DNA of 6,419 nucleotides from Flavobacteriales bacterium UBA2798 (GTDB lineage Bacteria; Bacteroidota; Bacteroidia; Flavobacteriales_D; UBA2798), in the NCBI GenBank assembly GCA_002351955.1, contig DEHO01000022.1:23076-29494 (forward strand). The letters run 5' to 3'. The notes under the pieces were generated by a model. The model was not told where the DNA came from and did no database searches. It saw only the letters and a program-made list of their open reading frames with translations. The translations under genes and the position numbers were made by a program. Shown here in pieces: positions 1-6,419 of the stretch (its first letter is position 1; every line of letters begins with the position of its first letter).

Positions 1-2201
1 TCATCTTTTATCTTTTAGCGAGAATTTTTCCGGATTGGCATAACAATATCGTTTTTGTTGCGGTTTTGGTATTTATGGTTCATCCCTTTCATTCAGAAGT
101 TGTAGCTTCCATAAAAAACAGGGATGAAATATTAAGTCTGATATTTGCATTGACCTCAATTTGGTTTTCCCTTGATTTTGTTGCGCGCAAAAGTGGGAAA
201 TCTGCTTTTTTTGTTTTATTATTTGTGGTATTGAGCTTGCTTTCAAAACGGTCTTCGCTTCCAGTGCTTTTTCATATACCGCTCATTTTAATTTATTTTC
301 TCAAGCCCAACCAAATTCTATCCATTAGCACAATTAAAAAAGTTGTTTTACCATACCTGTTTACCTTGGGTGGAATTATTTTATTTAGATTAATCGTTGT
401 CTTATTGTTTTCAGGAGAGCATCAGGAACGAAACCCAATGTTTTTCGAAAATCCATTCTATACGGAAAATCCAAATCTCATCGAGCGAATTCCAATGGTT
501 TTTCATACAATTATGTTCTACGTGAAAGGCATGTTTTTCCCTCTCCCTTTAATTTCATATTATGGTTATAATACACTAAAAGTTGTCAACTGGTCTGATT
601 GGGAGTGTTGGCTAGGGCTGATTTTTATTGGAACAATATCAATATTTGCCATAAAAGCGTTTTTACAATATAAACCATGGGCTTTAGGGTGGTTGTATTT
701 TTTATCGGCAATTTTTATTTTTTCCAACATTATCCCTGCACCAGGTATTGTAGCAGAACGTTTTGCTTTCTCTTCATCATTAGGATTTTCAATAATTGTT
801 GCTTCTTTTATAAATTATATTAATACACAAACAAGAAGTGACAACACAAAATGGATTAAAAGCACCGTTAATTATATTGGAATATTTCTATTAGTTGTGT
901 GCTCATTAATTGTCATTAAGCGTAATTCAGACTGGAATTCCCGTATCTCACTTTATGCAGCAGATATAAAAAAAGTGCCTGAATCTGCAAAGATGAATTC
1001 ACTATTAGCAACCGAGTATAGCGATCAAGTATTAAATCATTTACGATCAGGTAAGGGCGGTCTTTCTCCTACAGATTTATCAAGGAAAACGGATTCTGCC
1101 GTTTATTATTTTGAACAGGCATTAAGCGTGTATCCCGATTATATTGCAGTTCATAATAACTTGGGAACAGTTTTATTAATGGCAAAAGGCTTGAGGGAAC
1201 AAGCGGCAGGCCATTTTAGGAGGGCAGTTGAATTAGATTCAAATTATGCTCAAGCTTATTTTAATTTGGGTCATTATTATTCTAATGATTGGGATGTATA
1301 TAATCTCATGAAAAAATCATTTGCAAAAGGCATTGATTCTACTTTAGATAATTCAGGGAAAAGACTGACTGAAATAGAAATAAAATCTGAGTTTTATGCT
1401 TTAACCAGAGTGCAGGTTAGAATGACTAATTTTTTAAATGGTATCCTACAACTTAAGTCGATTAAAGAAGTTGAAGCGAAGATTGAAGAAATAAAATCCC
1501 AATCAAATCAGATTTTTGATTTTGATTTTGCAAGCCTCCCTTTTAAACCTCTAACTGATAGTTTTTCAAAAGAAACAGAACTTAATTTCAAGCGCTTTAT
1601 AAACAATGAGATTGGTGGGCAACCTGAAAATGTAGTTCAGTATGCATTGAATAAATGGATAGTCCCTCAAGTAACTGGATTTGTTTTTTCAAATTCGAGT
1701 CCCGATTTTTCATTATTAAAATTTGCCTCAAGCAAAGAACTGGTTTGTATGGACTCAGCTTTGTATTGCTTAAATCGAACGCTTTTTCTTAAAAAGGATA
1801 TGACTTCAGCCTATATTGAACTGCAAAAAAAGTATGATCAGTATTCAATGATGGATTCTATAATTTCTTTGAATAATCGGTTAATAGGTGTTTTTCCTTA
1901 TCAATCCGAACAATTGCTTGTGGGTAATGGGAATGCATATTTTGCAAAAGATGAAATTCTAATGGGTATTAGTGAATTATTGAAGGCTATCGAATTTGAT
2001 ATACAGGCTATCAATCGATTATATACTATCCATTCACACCATGCAAGTGCTCAAAACAGAGCATCTGCTGCAATGTTTGCGAATTGGATTGACATGAAAA
2101 GAAAAGAGCTTTCTTCAATATACTATTTGGTTGGCCTGAAATATAATGAGATTGGCGACATGCAGAATAGTGAAAAATTTAATCAACTTTCTAAACAATA
2201 A
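1..2201 (+). CDS. TMTC-like GT-C membrane glycosyltransferase with C-terminal TPRs, 5'-truncated
   Basis: The frame is open from base 3 to the TAA at 2199-2201, about 732 visible codons, so the true start lies upstream; the TTG at 66 is only the first start-like codon. The first ~300 codons carry about nine hydrophobic segments (for example nt 132-182, 201-245, 345-410, 609-665, 876-917). HPFHSEVVASIKNRDEIL (nt 81-134) and AERFAFSSSLGF (nt 753-788) match conserved motifs of the TMTC/DUF1736-type family, followed by the typical RN..W segment and P.SA motif near nt 915-995. Two TPR-like units follow at about nt 1095-1289, and another TPR-like helix pair lies near the C-terminus (about nt 2110-2195). 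Eukaryotic TMTC proteins are protein O-mannosyltransferases using dolichol-phosphate-mannose; bacterial relatives are mostly uncharacterised, so donor and acceptor are unknown. The expected catalytic first loop is outside the window. The next gene starts 11 bases downstream, so it may share the operon. Confidence 0.8.
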   Translation, partial: IFYLLARIFPDWHNNIVFVAVLVFMVHPFHSEVVASIKNRDEILSLIFALTSIWFSLDFVARKSGKSAFFVLLFVVLSLLSKRSSLPVLFHIPLILIYFLKPNQILSISTIKKVVLPYLFTLGGIILFRLIVVLLFSGEHQERNPMFFENPFYTENPNLIERIPMVFHTIMFYVKGMFFPLPLISYYGYNTLKVVNWSDWECWLGLIFIGTISIFAIKAFLQYKPWALGWLYFLSAIFIFSNIIPAPGIVAERFAFSSSLGFSIIVASFINYINTQTRSDNTKWIKSTVNYIGIFLLVVCSLIVIKRNSDWNSRISLYAADIKKVPESAKMNSLLATEYSDQVLNHLRSGKGGLSPTDLSRKTDSAVYYFEQALSVYPDYIAVHNNLGTVLLMAKGLREQAAGHFRRAVELDSNYAQAYFNLGHYYSNDWDVYNLMKKSFAKGIDSTLDNSGKRLTEIEIKSEFYALTRVQVRMTNFLNGILQLKSIKEVEAKIEEIKSQSNQIFDFDFASLPFKPLTDSFSKETELNFKRFINNEIGGQPENVVQYALNKWIVPQVTGFVFSNSSPDFSLLKFASSKELVCMDSALYCLNRTLFLKKDMTSAYIELQKKYDQYSMMDSIISLNNRLIGVFPYQSEQLLVGNGNAYFAKDEILMGISELLKAIEFDIQAINRLYTIHSHHASAQNRASAAMFANWIDMKRKELSSIYYLVGLKYNEIGDMQNSEKFNQLSKQ

Positions 2202-2212
2202 TTAATTATCAG

Positions 2213-3217
2213 GTGGGAGTAAAAATAGTACATATTTCAACCGCTTTTCCCAATAAAGAATTTACTAATTCCGAGTATTTTAGTCTGTTTCCTGAACAAA
2301 AAGATAACCCTAATCTTGCGAAAATTGGAATTGAGTCCCGAAAAATAGTAGAGACTGAAACAGCATCAGATCTTGCAATTGATGCAGCGCAAAAATTAGT
2401 TTCTGATATGGGAGTTTCCATAGATATATTTGATTTCCTAATATTTTGTTCTCCTGACCTTGATTTTCATACCCCTGCAACTGCAAGTTACATTCATGGC
2501 CAACTTAACCTTGAAGAAAATTGTGGTGCGATTGATATTACACATGGGTGTTCCGGCTTTTTATATTCACTATCAATTGCAAAGGCTCTAATAGAATCAG
2601 GCCAATGTGAGAATATATTGCTTTTAAATGCTTCTGCGGGGACAAAAAAGATCCATTCTAATGACAAAGCAGGGCGTTACCTGTTTGGCGATGGTGCAGC
2701 TGCAACATGGGTTTCTTCATCAGATGTCAATAGTATTGGGAATTTTCAACTTTGTACGAGGGGCAAATCGTATAATAAGATCATAATTAAATCAGGAGGT
2801 ATGCGGCATCCTTTAGATTCCAATTCCGGCCATCCCAAAATAGATCAGTTTGGAAATATCACTTCTGATAATACCCTTTTTATGGACAATGTTTCTGTGT
2901 TTCATTTTTCGATGGAAGTTGTTCCTGCATTGATTAAGGAGGTTTTATCTAAGAACAAATTAAGTTTTGAAGAAATTGATTATTTCGTTTTTCATCAAGC
3001 GAATGGTTATCTTCTTGAATTATTGCGAAAAAAAATGAATATTGAGAATGATCGTTTTATTAATGATATTAGAAATATTGGTAACACAGTTTCTGCTACA
3101 ATACCTATTGCCTTGGCCCAATTATTTCAGAATAATCAAAATTTGGAAGGAAAAATTATCTTATTGGCTGGCTTTGGTACAGGCCTGAGTTGGGGAGGCA
3201 CTATTATTCGTCTATAG
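2213..3217 (+). CDS. FabH-like 3-oxoacyl-ACP synthase III (first copy)
   Basis: This 334-residue cytoplasmic protein has the usual KAS III length and the full catalytic triad: Cys113 in HGCSG, His261 in FHQAN and Asn291 in IGNT. It also has FGDGAAA (158-164) and a C-terminal GFGTGLSWGG. KAS III enzymes condense an acyl-CoA starter with malonyl-ACP to give a 3-oxoacyl-ACP; some relatives act as acyltransferases instead. A GGMRHP motif at 195-200 followed by a loop is shared in form with the second copy in this cluster. The residue equivalent to E. coli FabH Arg249, two after HQAN, is Tyr266, which suggests a partner other than the housekeeping ACP. The GTG start at 2213 is chosen because KIVHIST forms the first expected strand and a stop lies in frame at 2192-2194; no clear Shine-Dalgarno precedes it. 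The neighbouring ACP, second synthase and reductase point to a dedicated acyl pathway rather than bulk fatty acid synthesis. Confidence 0.9.
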   Translation: MGVKIVHISTAFPNKEFTNSEYFSLFPEQKDNPNLAKIGIESRKIVETETASDLAIDAAQKLVSDMGVSIDIFDFLIFCSPDLDFHTPATASYIHGQLNLEENCGAIDITHGCSGFLYSLSIAKALIESGQCENILLLNASAGTKKIHSNDKAGRYLFGDGAAATWVSSSDVNSIGNFQLCTRGKSYNKIIIKSGGMRHPLDSNSGHPKIDQFGNITSDNTLFMDNVSVFHFSMEVVPALIKEVLSKNKLSFEEIDYFVFHQANGYLLELLRKKMNIENDRFINDIRNIGNTVSATIPIALAQLFQNNQNLEGKIILLAGFGTGLSWGGTIIRL

Positions 3218-3292
3218 AACAAGATATTAGGGGTGTTTTTATTTTATCCTAAAACTAACTATATTGTTAATCATATTGCGCTTTTCTTTATT

Positions 3293-3523
3293 ATGACTGA
3301 GAACGATTTTTATTTATCAATTGAACGGGAAATCGGAGAAATCGATCCCGGTACATTAAAAGCTGACATGGCTTTTAATGAGATTCCGAATTGGAGTTCA
3401 ATGCATTTCTTGATTATTATTGCTTTATGTGATATAGAATACGGTGTTAAAGTTACTGGTGAAGATTTTAAGAAATGTAAAACGCTTGGTGATCTCTATG
3501 CTGTTGTAAAAGCTAAAAGATAA
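3293..3523 (+). CDS. Small acyl carrier protein
   Basis: With the ATG at 3293 the product is 76 residues, normal for an ACP. It would carry the growing acyl chain as a thioester on 4'-phosphopantetheine. The attachment serine is most likely Ser36 in NWSSMHFL, aligned with the DSL motif of other ACPs; the usual Asp is Ser35 and the Leu is Met37. Before it is the acidic first helix (ENDFYLSIEREIGEID), and after it the hydrophobic second helix IIIALCDIEYGV and the closing TLGDLYAVV helix, which follow the ACP fold. The frame is open to a GTG at 3233 that would add 20 mostly hydrophobic residues, but these do not look like ACP sequence, so the ATG is preferred although no Shine-Dalgarno is visible before it. 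The 75 bases upstream (3218-3292) are the longest gap in the operon; no convincing promoter or terminator was seen there. The next gene begins one base after the stop. Confidence 0.85.
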   Translation: MTENDFYLSIEREIGEIDPGTLKADMAFNEIPNWSSMHFLIIIALCDIEYGVKVTGEDFKKCKTLGDLYAVVKAKR

Positions 3524-3524
3524 T

Positions 3525-4580
3525 ATGGCACAAGCTAAAATAAATAAGGTTCGAATTTCTGCTATTTCCTGTACAGTGCCTGCTAATACTGTGGATAATA
3601 ATAATTACGAATGGATAACTCCGGATGAGCGTAACTTTTTAATAAAAAATACAGGAATACATTTTCGAAGAGTGGCCGAAAAAGCAATTTGTACATCCGA
3701 TATGTGTACAGATGCTGCGGAGCGATTGTTTTCAGATTTGAATATTTTGAAAGAAGATGTGGATATTTTAGTTTTTGTTAGTCAATCTCCCGACTATCTG
3801 GTTCCAGCAACTTCTATGACTATACAAGATCGACTTCAACTCCCTAAAACGACAGCTGCTTTTGATGTTAATCTTGGATGTTCTGGTTATGTTTACGGGT
3901 TGTTTATGTTGGCATCCATGCTTTCATCAGGAAATCTTAAGAAAGGGTTGCTTCTTGCAGGTGATCGTGCTACTGACTCTCAAAATTATAAGGACAAAAC
4001 CTCTTATCCTATTTTTGGTGATGCAGGTAGTGCTACATTAATTGAATTTTCGGGGAATGAAAATGATGTATTGTTTTTTGATTTAAACTCAGATGGAAGT
4101 CGTTCAAAAGCAATTCATATCCCTGATGGTGGAACACGAAATCCATTTGATGAGAATTCTGAAGAGGAAGTTGAATTTGAAAAAGGAGTAATTAGATCTC
4201 GACGGAATCTACATATGGATGGGATGGGTGTTTTTAATTTTTCCATTGATGAACCTCCAAAGTCTATGCTAGCTGTAGCGACTTTAGCTGGTGTTGATGT
4301 TCCGGATCATGATTATTTAATACTTCATCAAGCAAATAAATTGATTAATGAAACCATCCGTCGTAAGTTAAAAGTTGATGTTAATAAATGCCCAAGCACA
4401 TTAAATGAATTTGGAAATACAAGTTCTGCTTCAATCCCATTAACAATTGTTAGGCATTGTGAAAAAAATAAAATTGTGAATGGAAAAATGTTGCTGTCGG
4501 GTTTTGGTGTAGGATTATCTTGGGCCAGTTGTTCTCTTGAAATGAAAAATGTTAATGTTACTACCATAGCTGAATTATGA
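3525..4580 (+). CDS. FabH-like 3-oxoacyl-ACP synthase III (second copy)
   Basis: This 351-residue KAS III-type protein has an intact triad: Cys119 in LGCSG, His268 in LHQAN and Asn298 in FGNT, with GFGVGLSW near the C-terminus. It resembles the first copy in motif layout, including GGTRNP at 202-207 and an MDGMGVFNFSI segment matching MDNVSVFHFSM, but differs widely elsewhere, so the two are old paralogues rather than a recent duplication. The GDG motif reads FGDAGSA (164-170), and the residue at the Arg249 position of E. coli FabH is Leu273. About twelve residues extend past the usual end. It probably performs a condensation on the neighbouring ACP; one of the two copies could instead be an acyltransferase. 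The ATG at 3525 follows the ACP stop by one base, with only A-rich sequence upstream. Its stop overlaps the next start in ATGA. Confidence 0.9.
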   Translation: MAQAKINKVRISAISCTVPANTVDNNNYEWITPDERNFLIKNTGIHFRRVAEKAICTSDMCTDAAERLFSDLNILKEDVDILVFVSQSPDYLVPATSMTIQDRLQLPKTTAAFDVNLGCSGYVYGLFMLASMLSSGNLKKGLLLAGDRATDSQNYKDKTSYPIFGDAGSATLIEFSGNENDVLFFDLNSDGSRSKAIHIPDGGTRNPFDENSEEEVEFEKGVIRSRRNLHMDGMGVFNFSIDEPPKSMLAVATLAGVDVPDHDYLILHQANKLINETIRRKLKVDVNKCPSTLNEFGNTSSASIPLTIVRHCEKNKIVNGKMLLSGFGVGLSWASCSLEMKNVNVTTIAEL

Positions 4581-5326
4581 CACCGTTTCACTTAAATAAC
4601 AAAACCATTTTGGTGAGTGGTGCTACATCTCCAATTGGACATGCAATCTGTGAAAGAATCCTTGAAATGGGCGGTAAAGTAATTGCCCTTGGAAGAAATC
4701 AGAATAAATTGAGTGATTTGGTCAATAAAAGTACATATCCTGAAAATTTGCAGACTGAATATGTAGATTTTGAACTAGTACAATCAATAGAAGATCTGGT
4801 AAAAAGATTGCCACCAATAAACGGCTTTGTTTCAGCCGCTGCACAATTATTGCCAATGCCAGTACAATTTTTACAAGAAGAAGTTATCGAAAAAGTAATG
4901 AAAGTTAATTTTCATTCGCCTGTATTTCTTGTTTCCAGGTTGTTTTCAACCAAAAAAGTTATTTCCGGTTCCTCATTTGTTTTTATTTCTTCTGTCTCAT
5001 CAAACCATCCCTATATCGGTGGGGTTCTTTATACAGCTGCAAAAGCCGCTTTGGAAAACTTTGCTAAAGTAATTGCACTGGAAATGAAATCACTAAAAAT
5101 TCGTTCTAATTCAATTCAACCTGCAATGGTTCATTCAGGAATGTTTGATCAGACTGAGGCGTTTATTGGGAAAGAAAAAATGGACGAACATCTTAAAAAT
5201 TATCCACTTGGCCCAGGATTTCCTGATGATGTGGCTTGGAGTTCTGTTTTTCTTTTATCCGATGCCGCCAGATGGATATCCGGAACAAAAATTGTATTAG
5301 ACGGAGGTTTAACTATGTACCCATGA
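4577..5326 (+). CDS. FabG-like short-chain dehydrogenase/reductase (probable 3-oxoacyl-ACP reductase)
   Basis: This 249-residue protein has the classical SDR layout. The nucleotide-binding glycine motif is SGATSPIG (14-21), Asn111 lies in the VNF segment, and the catalytic residues are Ser139, Tyr152 and Lys156 (YTAAK). The C-terminal GTKIVLDGGLT is typical of FabG relatives. The length also fits FabG. In context it would reduce the 3-oxoacyl-ACP made by the adjacent synthases to 3-hydroxyacyl-ACP, probably with NADPH (Arg40 follows the second strand). The usual NNAG motif is replaced by SAAA (86-89), so it is a divergent member. A role as a sugar-nucleotide reductase cannot be ruled out from sequence alone, but the LDGG ending and neighbours favour an acyl substrate. 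Its start overlaps the previous stop by four bases and its stop overlaps the next start the same way, so translational coupling is likely. Confidence 0.85.
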   Translation: MTPFHLNNKTILVSGATSPIGHAICERILEMGGKVIALGRNQNKLSDLVNKSTYPENLQTEYVDFELVQSIEDLVKRLPPINGFVSAAAQLLPMPVQFLQEEVIEKVMKVNFHSPVFLVSRLFSTKKVISGSSFVFISSVSSNHPYIGGVLYTAAKAALENFAKVIALEMKSLKIRSNSIQPAMVHSGMFDQTEAFIGKEKMDEHLKNYPLGPGFPDDVAWSSVFLLSDAARWISGTKIVLDGGLTMYP

Positions 5327-6237
5327 AACCGGAAATTTCAATAGTAGTACCTGTATTTAATTCGGAAAATATTTTACCGGAATTGATTCACAGACTTGAA
5401 TCATCACTTCGTTCGTTCGAATCCTATGAAGTATTACTTATTGATGATGGGAGCAGAGATAATTCGTGGAAGGTAATTGCTGAATTGAAAACTCAATTCG
5501 AATGGTTGAAAGCAATACGGCTTTCGCGAAATTATGGACAGCACGGGGCATTGATGTGTGGATTAAATTTAACACGTGGTAATTGGGTTGTTACAATTGA
5601 TGACGACCTCCAATTTCAGCCTGAAGAAATTTCCGTTCTATACAACTCTATTGTGAATTCTGATTACGATTTGATTTATGGCATGCCCGATGTTCGAAAA
5701 GGCCCTTTGATTCGAAATTTTGGTTCTTGGTATTTACGGATGACCAGCAAAGGTAATTCCGAAAATACTAAAGGTGGTTCTTCCTTTAGAATTTTGTCCA
5801 GAAGCCTAGTTGATAAAGTAGTATCCAGGAATGTTCAGGTTGGTTTGTTTTTGGATTCTATAGTTCAATGGTATACAGTTTCTATTGGACACGTTTCTGT
5901 AACTCATCTAGAGAGTAAATCAAAGGTTTCCGGATACGGTTTTTTTAGATTGGTTTCGATTTATGTAGCAATTGTAATCAATCAATCAACAGTTCCTTTG
6001 AGAGTTATGATGATTCTCGGATTTTTAGGAGCATACGTTTCATTGGCTTCTGGGATATATTTTATTTTTAGAAAAATCTATTTTGATGTACCTATGGGAT
6101 ATACCTCTATTATTGTTGCTGTTTTGTTTTCTAGTAGCTTGATATTGTCATCTCTTGGAATTTTAGGGATGTATTTATTCCGCGTTCAACAGACGTTGTT
6201 GAATAAACCTTCCTTCGAAGTAAAAGAGATCTTGTAA
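5323..6237 (+). CDS. Family 2 glycosyltransferase, ArnC/GtrB/DPM-like, membrane anchored
   Basis: The 304-residue product begins ISIVVPVFNSE, the first strand of a GT-A fold. LLIDDGSRDNSW (39-49), RLSRNYGQHGAL (66-77) and the metal-binding DDD at 93-95 in TIDDDLQFQPEE are characteristic of polyprenyl-phosphate glycosyltransferases such as ArnC, GtrB and dolichyl-phosphate-mannose synthase. Two membrane helices follow at about 227-250 and 261-287, the usual topology and length for this group. It likely transfers a sugar from a nucleotide donor to undecaprenyl phosphate at the inner face of the cytoplasmic membrane; the sugar cannot be read from the sequence. The ATG at 5323 is chosen because it sits in an ATGA overlap with the reductase stop and the conserved strand starts at once. 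The frame is open back to 5236, but those 29 codons overlap the reductase and resemble nothing. A GGAGG at 5303-5307 is part of the reductase's Gly-Gly codons and is rather far from this start. Confidence 0.88.
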   Translation: MKPEISIVVPVFNSENILPELIHRLESSLRSFESYEVLLIDDGSRDNSWKVIAELKTQFEWLKAIRLSRNYGQHGALMCGLNLTRGNWVVTIDDDLQFQPEEISVLYNSIVNSDYDLIYGMPDVRKGPLIRNFGSWYLRMTSKGNSENTKGGSSFRILSRSLVDKVVSRNVQVGLFLDSIVQWYTVSIGHVSVTHLESKSKVSGYGFFRLVSIYVAIVINQSTVPLRVMMILGFLGAYVSLASGIYFIFRKIYFDVPMGYTSIIVAVLFSSSLILSSLGILGMYLFRVQQTLLNKPSFEVKEIL

Positions 6238-6419
6238 TGCGAATTAAAAAATTCGGATTAACCCTTTCCCGGTTAAGAAGGGATGATATCGAACTTGTAA
6301 GGACAATGCGAAACAGGGAGGATATCCGAAATTCAATGGAGTTTAGGGACATAATTAGCAGTGAACAACAGTTGAAATGGTTTCACTCAATTGACAATAT
6401 TTATAATAACTATTTTATT
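6237..6419 (+). CDS. GNAT-family N-acyltransferase, 3'-truncated
   Basis: Only the first 61 codons are in the window and the frame is still open at the end. The ATG overlaps the previous stop by one base (TAATG, 6235-6239). The peptide shows the start of a RimJ/PseH-type GNAT domain: a first strand (LTLSRLRRDDIELV), then MRNREDIRNSM, which matches the WRN..E(V/I)R pattern, then SSEQQLKWFHSI, which matches the E.H..WF segment. In polysaccharide clusters such proteins acylate the amino group of a nucleotide-activated amino sugar from an acyl-CoA or acyl-ACP. The cofactor-binding loop lies beyond the window, so activity and donor preference cannot be judged. After an acyl-ACP module, it is the best candidate here for moving the finished acyl chain to a sugar, though it could also be a plain N-acetyltransferase. 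Confidence 0.75.
   Translation, partial: MRIKKFGLTLSRLRRDDIELVRTMRNREDIRNSMEFRDIISSEQQLKWFHSIDNIYNNYFI

Noticed and set aside
66..68. TTG as the start of the GT-C gene
   Set aside because: The frame stays open and hydrophobic back to base 3, and the family has conserved sequence before the HPFHSE motif, so the gene enters from outside the window.
2209..2421. Minus-strand open frame of 70 codons
   Set aside because: It lies wholly opposite the start of the first KAS III gene, whose protein is clearly conserved, and has no recognisable motif.
3227..3252. Inverted repeat TTAGG...CCTAA between the first synthase and the ACP, considered as a terminator
   Set aside because: The stem is only five base pairs with a 16-base loop and no following T-run, so it is within chance for AT-rich sequence.
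3218..3292. Possible Bacteroidota-type promoter (TAnnTTTG) before the ACP
   Set aside because: TATATTG at 3261-3267 is only a near match and no TTG element at the expected distance was convincing.
2213..4580. Housekeeping fabH role for either synthase
   Set aside because: Two divergent copies around a non-standard ACP beside glycosyltransferase and GNAT genes do not fit a fatty acid synthesis locus, and the Arg after HQAN is absent in both.
4328..4591. Minus-strand open frame of 87 codons
   Set aside because: It is opposite the HQAN/GNT region of the second KAS III gene and has no protein-like features of its own.
5236..5322. 29-codon N-terminal extension of the glycosyltransferase
   Set aside because: It is out-of-frame reading of the reductase C-terminus; the conserved first strand begins right after the ATG at 5323.
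6131..6352. Minus-strand open frame of 73 codons
   Set aside because: It spans the end of the glycosyltransferase and the start of the GNAT gene on the other strand; both are real by motif, so this is a shadow.

Overview
The window is a same-strand gene cluster from an AT-rich genome, most likely a member of the Bacteroidota. The evidence is low GC by eye, weak or absent Shine-Dalgarno sequences, and a membrane glycosyltransferase with TPR repeats of a type common in that phylum. Genus cannot be resolved. All seven genes are on the + strand; no RNA gene, insertion sequence, CRISPR array or convincing terminator was seen, and no gap without a gene exceeds about 75 bases.

Layout. Positions 1-2201 hold the 3' part of a large GT-C-type (TMTC-like) membrane protein with C-terminal TPRs; its start lies outside the window. 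After an 11-base gap comes a compact operon: a FabH-like ketoacyl-ACP synthase III (2213-3217), a small acyl carrier protein (3293-3523), a second FabH-like synthase (3525-4580), a FabG-like short-chain reductase (4577-5326), an ArnC/GtrB/DPM-like family 2 glycosyltransferase with two C-terminal membrane helices (5323-6237), and the first 61 codons of a GNAT acyltransferase (6237 to the window end). From the ACP stop onward the genes are one base apart or overlap (ATGA, ATGA, TAATG), so they are probably translated together.

Interpretation. Two condensing enzymes, their own ACP and one ketoreductase, with no dehydratase or enoyl reductase seen, look like a dedicated pathway for a short hydroxylated acyl chain. 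The GNAT gene resembles amino-sugar N-acyltransferases, so the acyl group probably ends up on an amino sugar of a surface polysaccharide or glycoprotein glycan. Two condensations with a reduction after each would give a 3,5-dihydroxyhexanoyl group, a substituent I recall from the O-antigen of Flavobacterium psychrophilum; a single cycle would give 3-hydroxybutyryl. The family 2 glycosyltransferase could load a sugar onto a polyprenyl phosphate carrier for a GT-C enzyme such as the one upstream. The enzyme families are well supported by motifs; the pathway product is inference.
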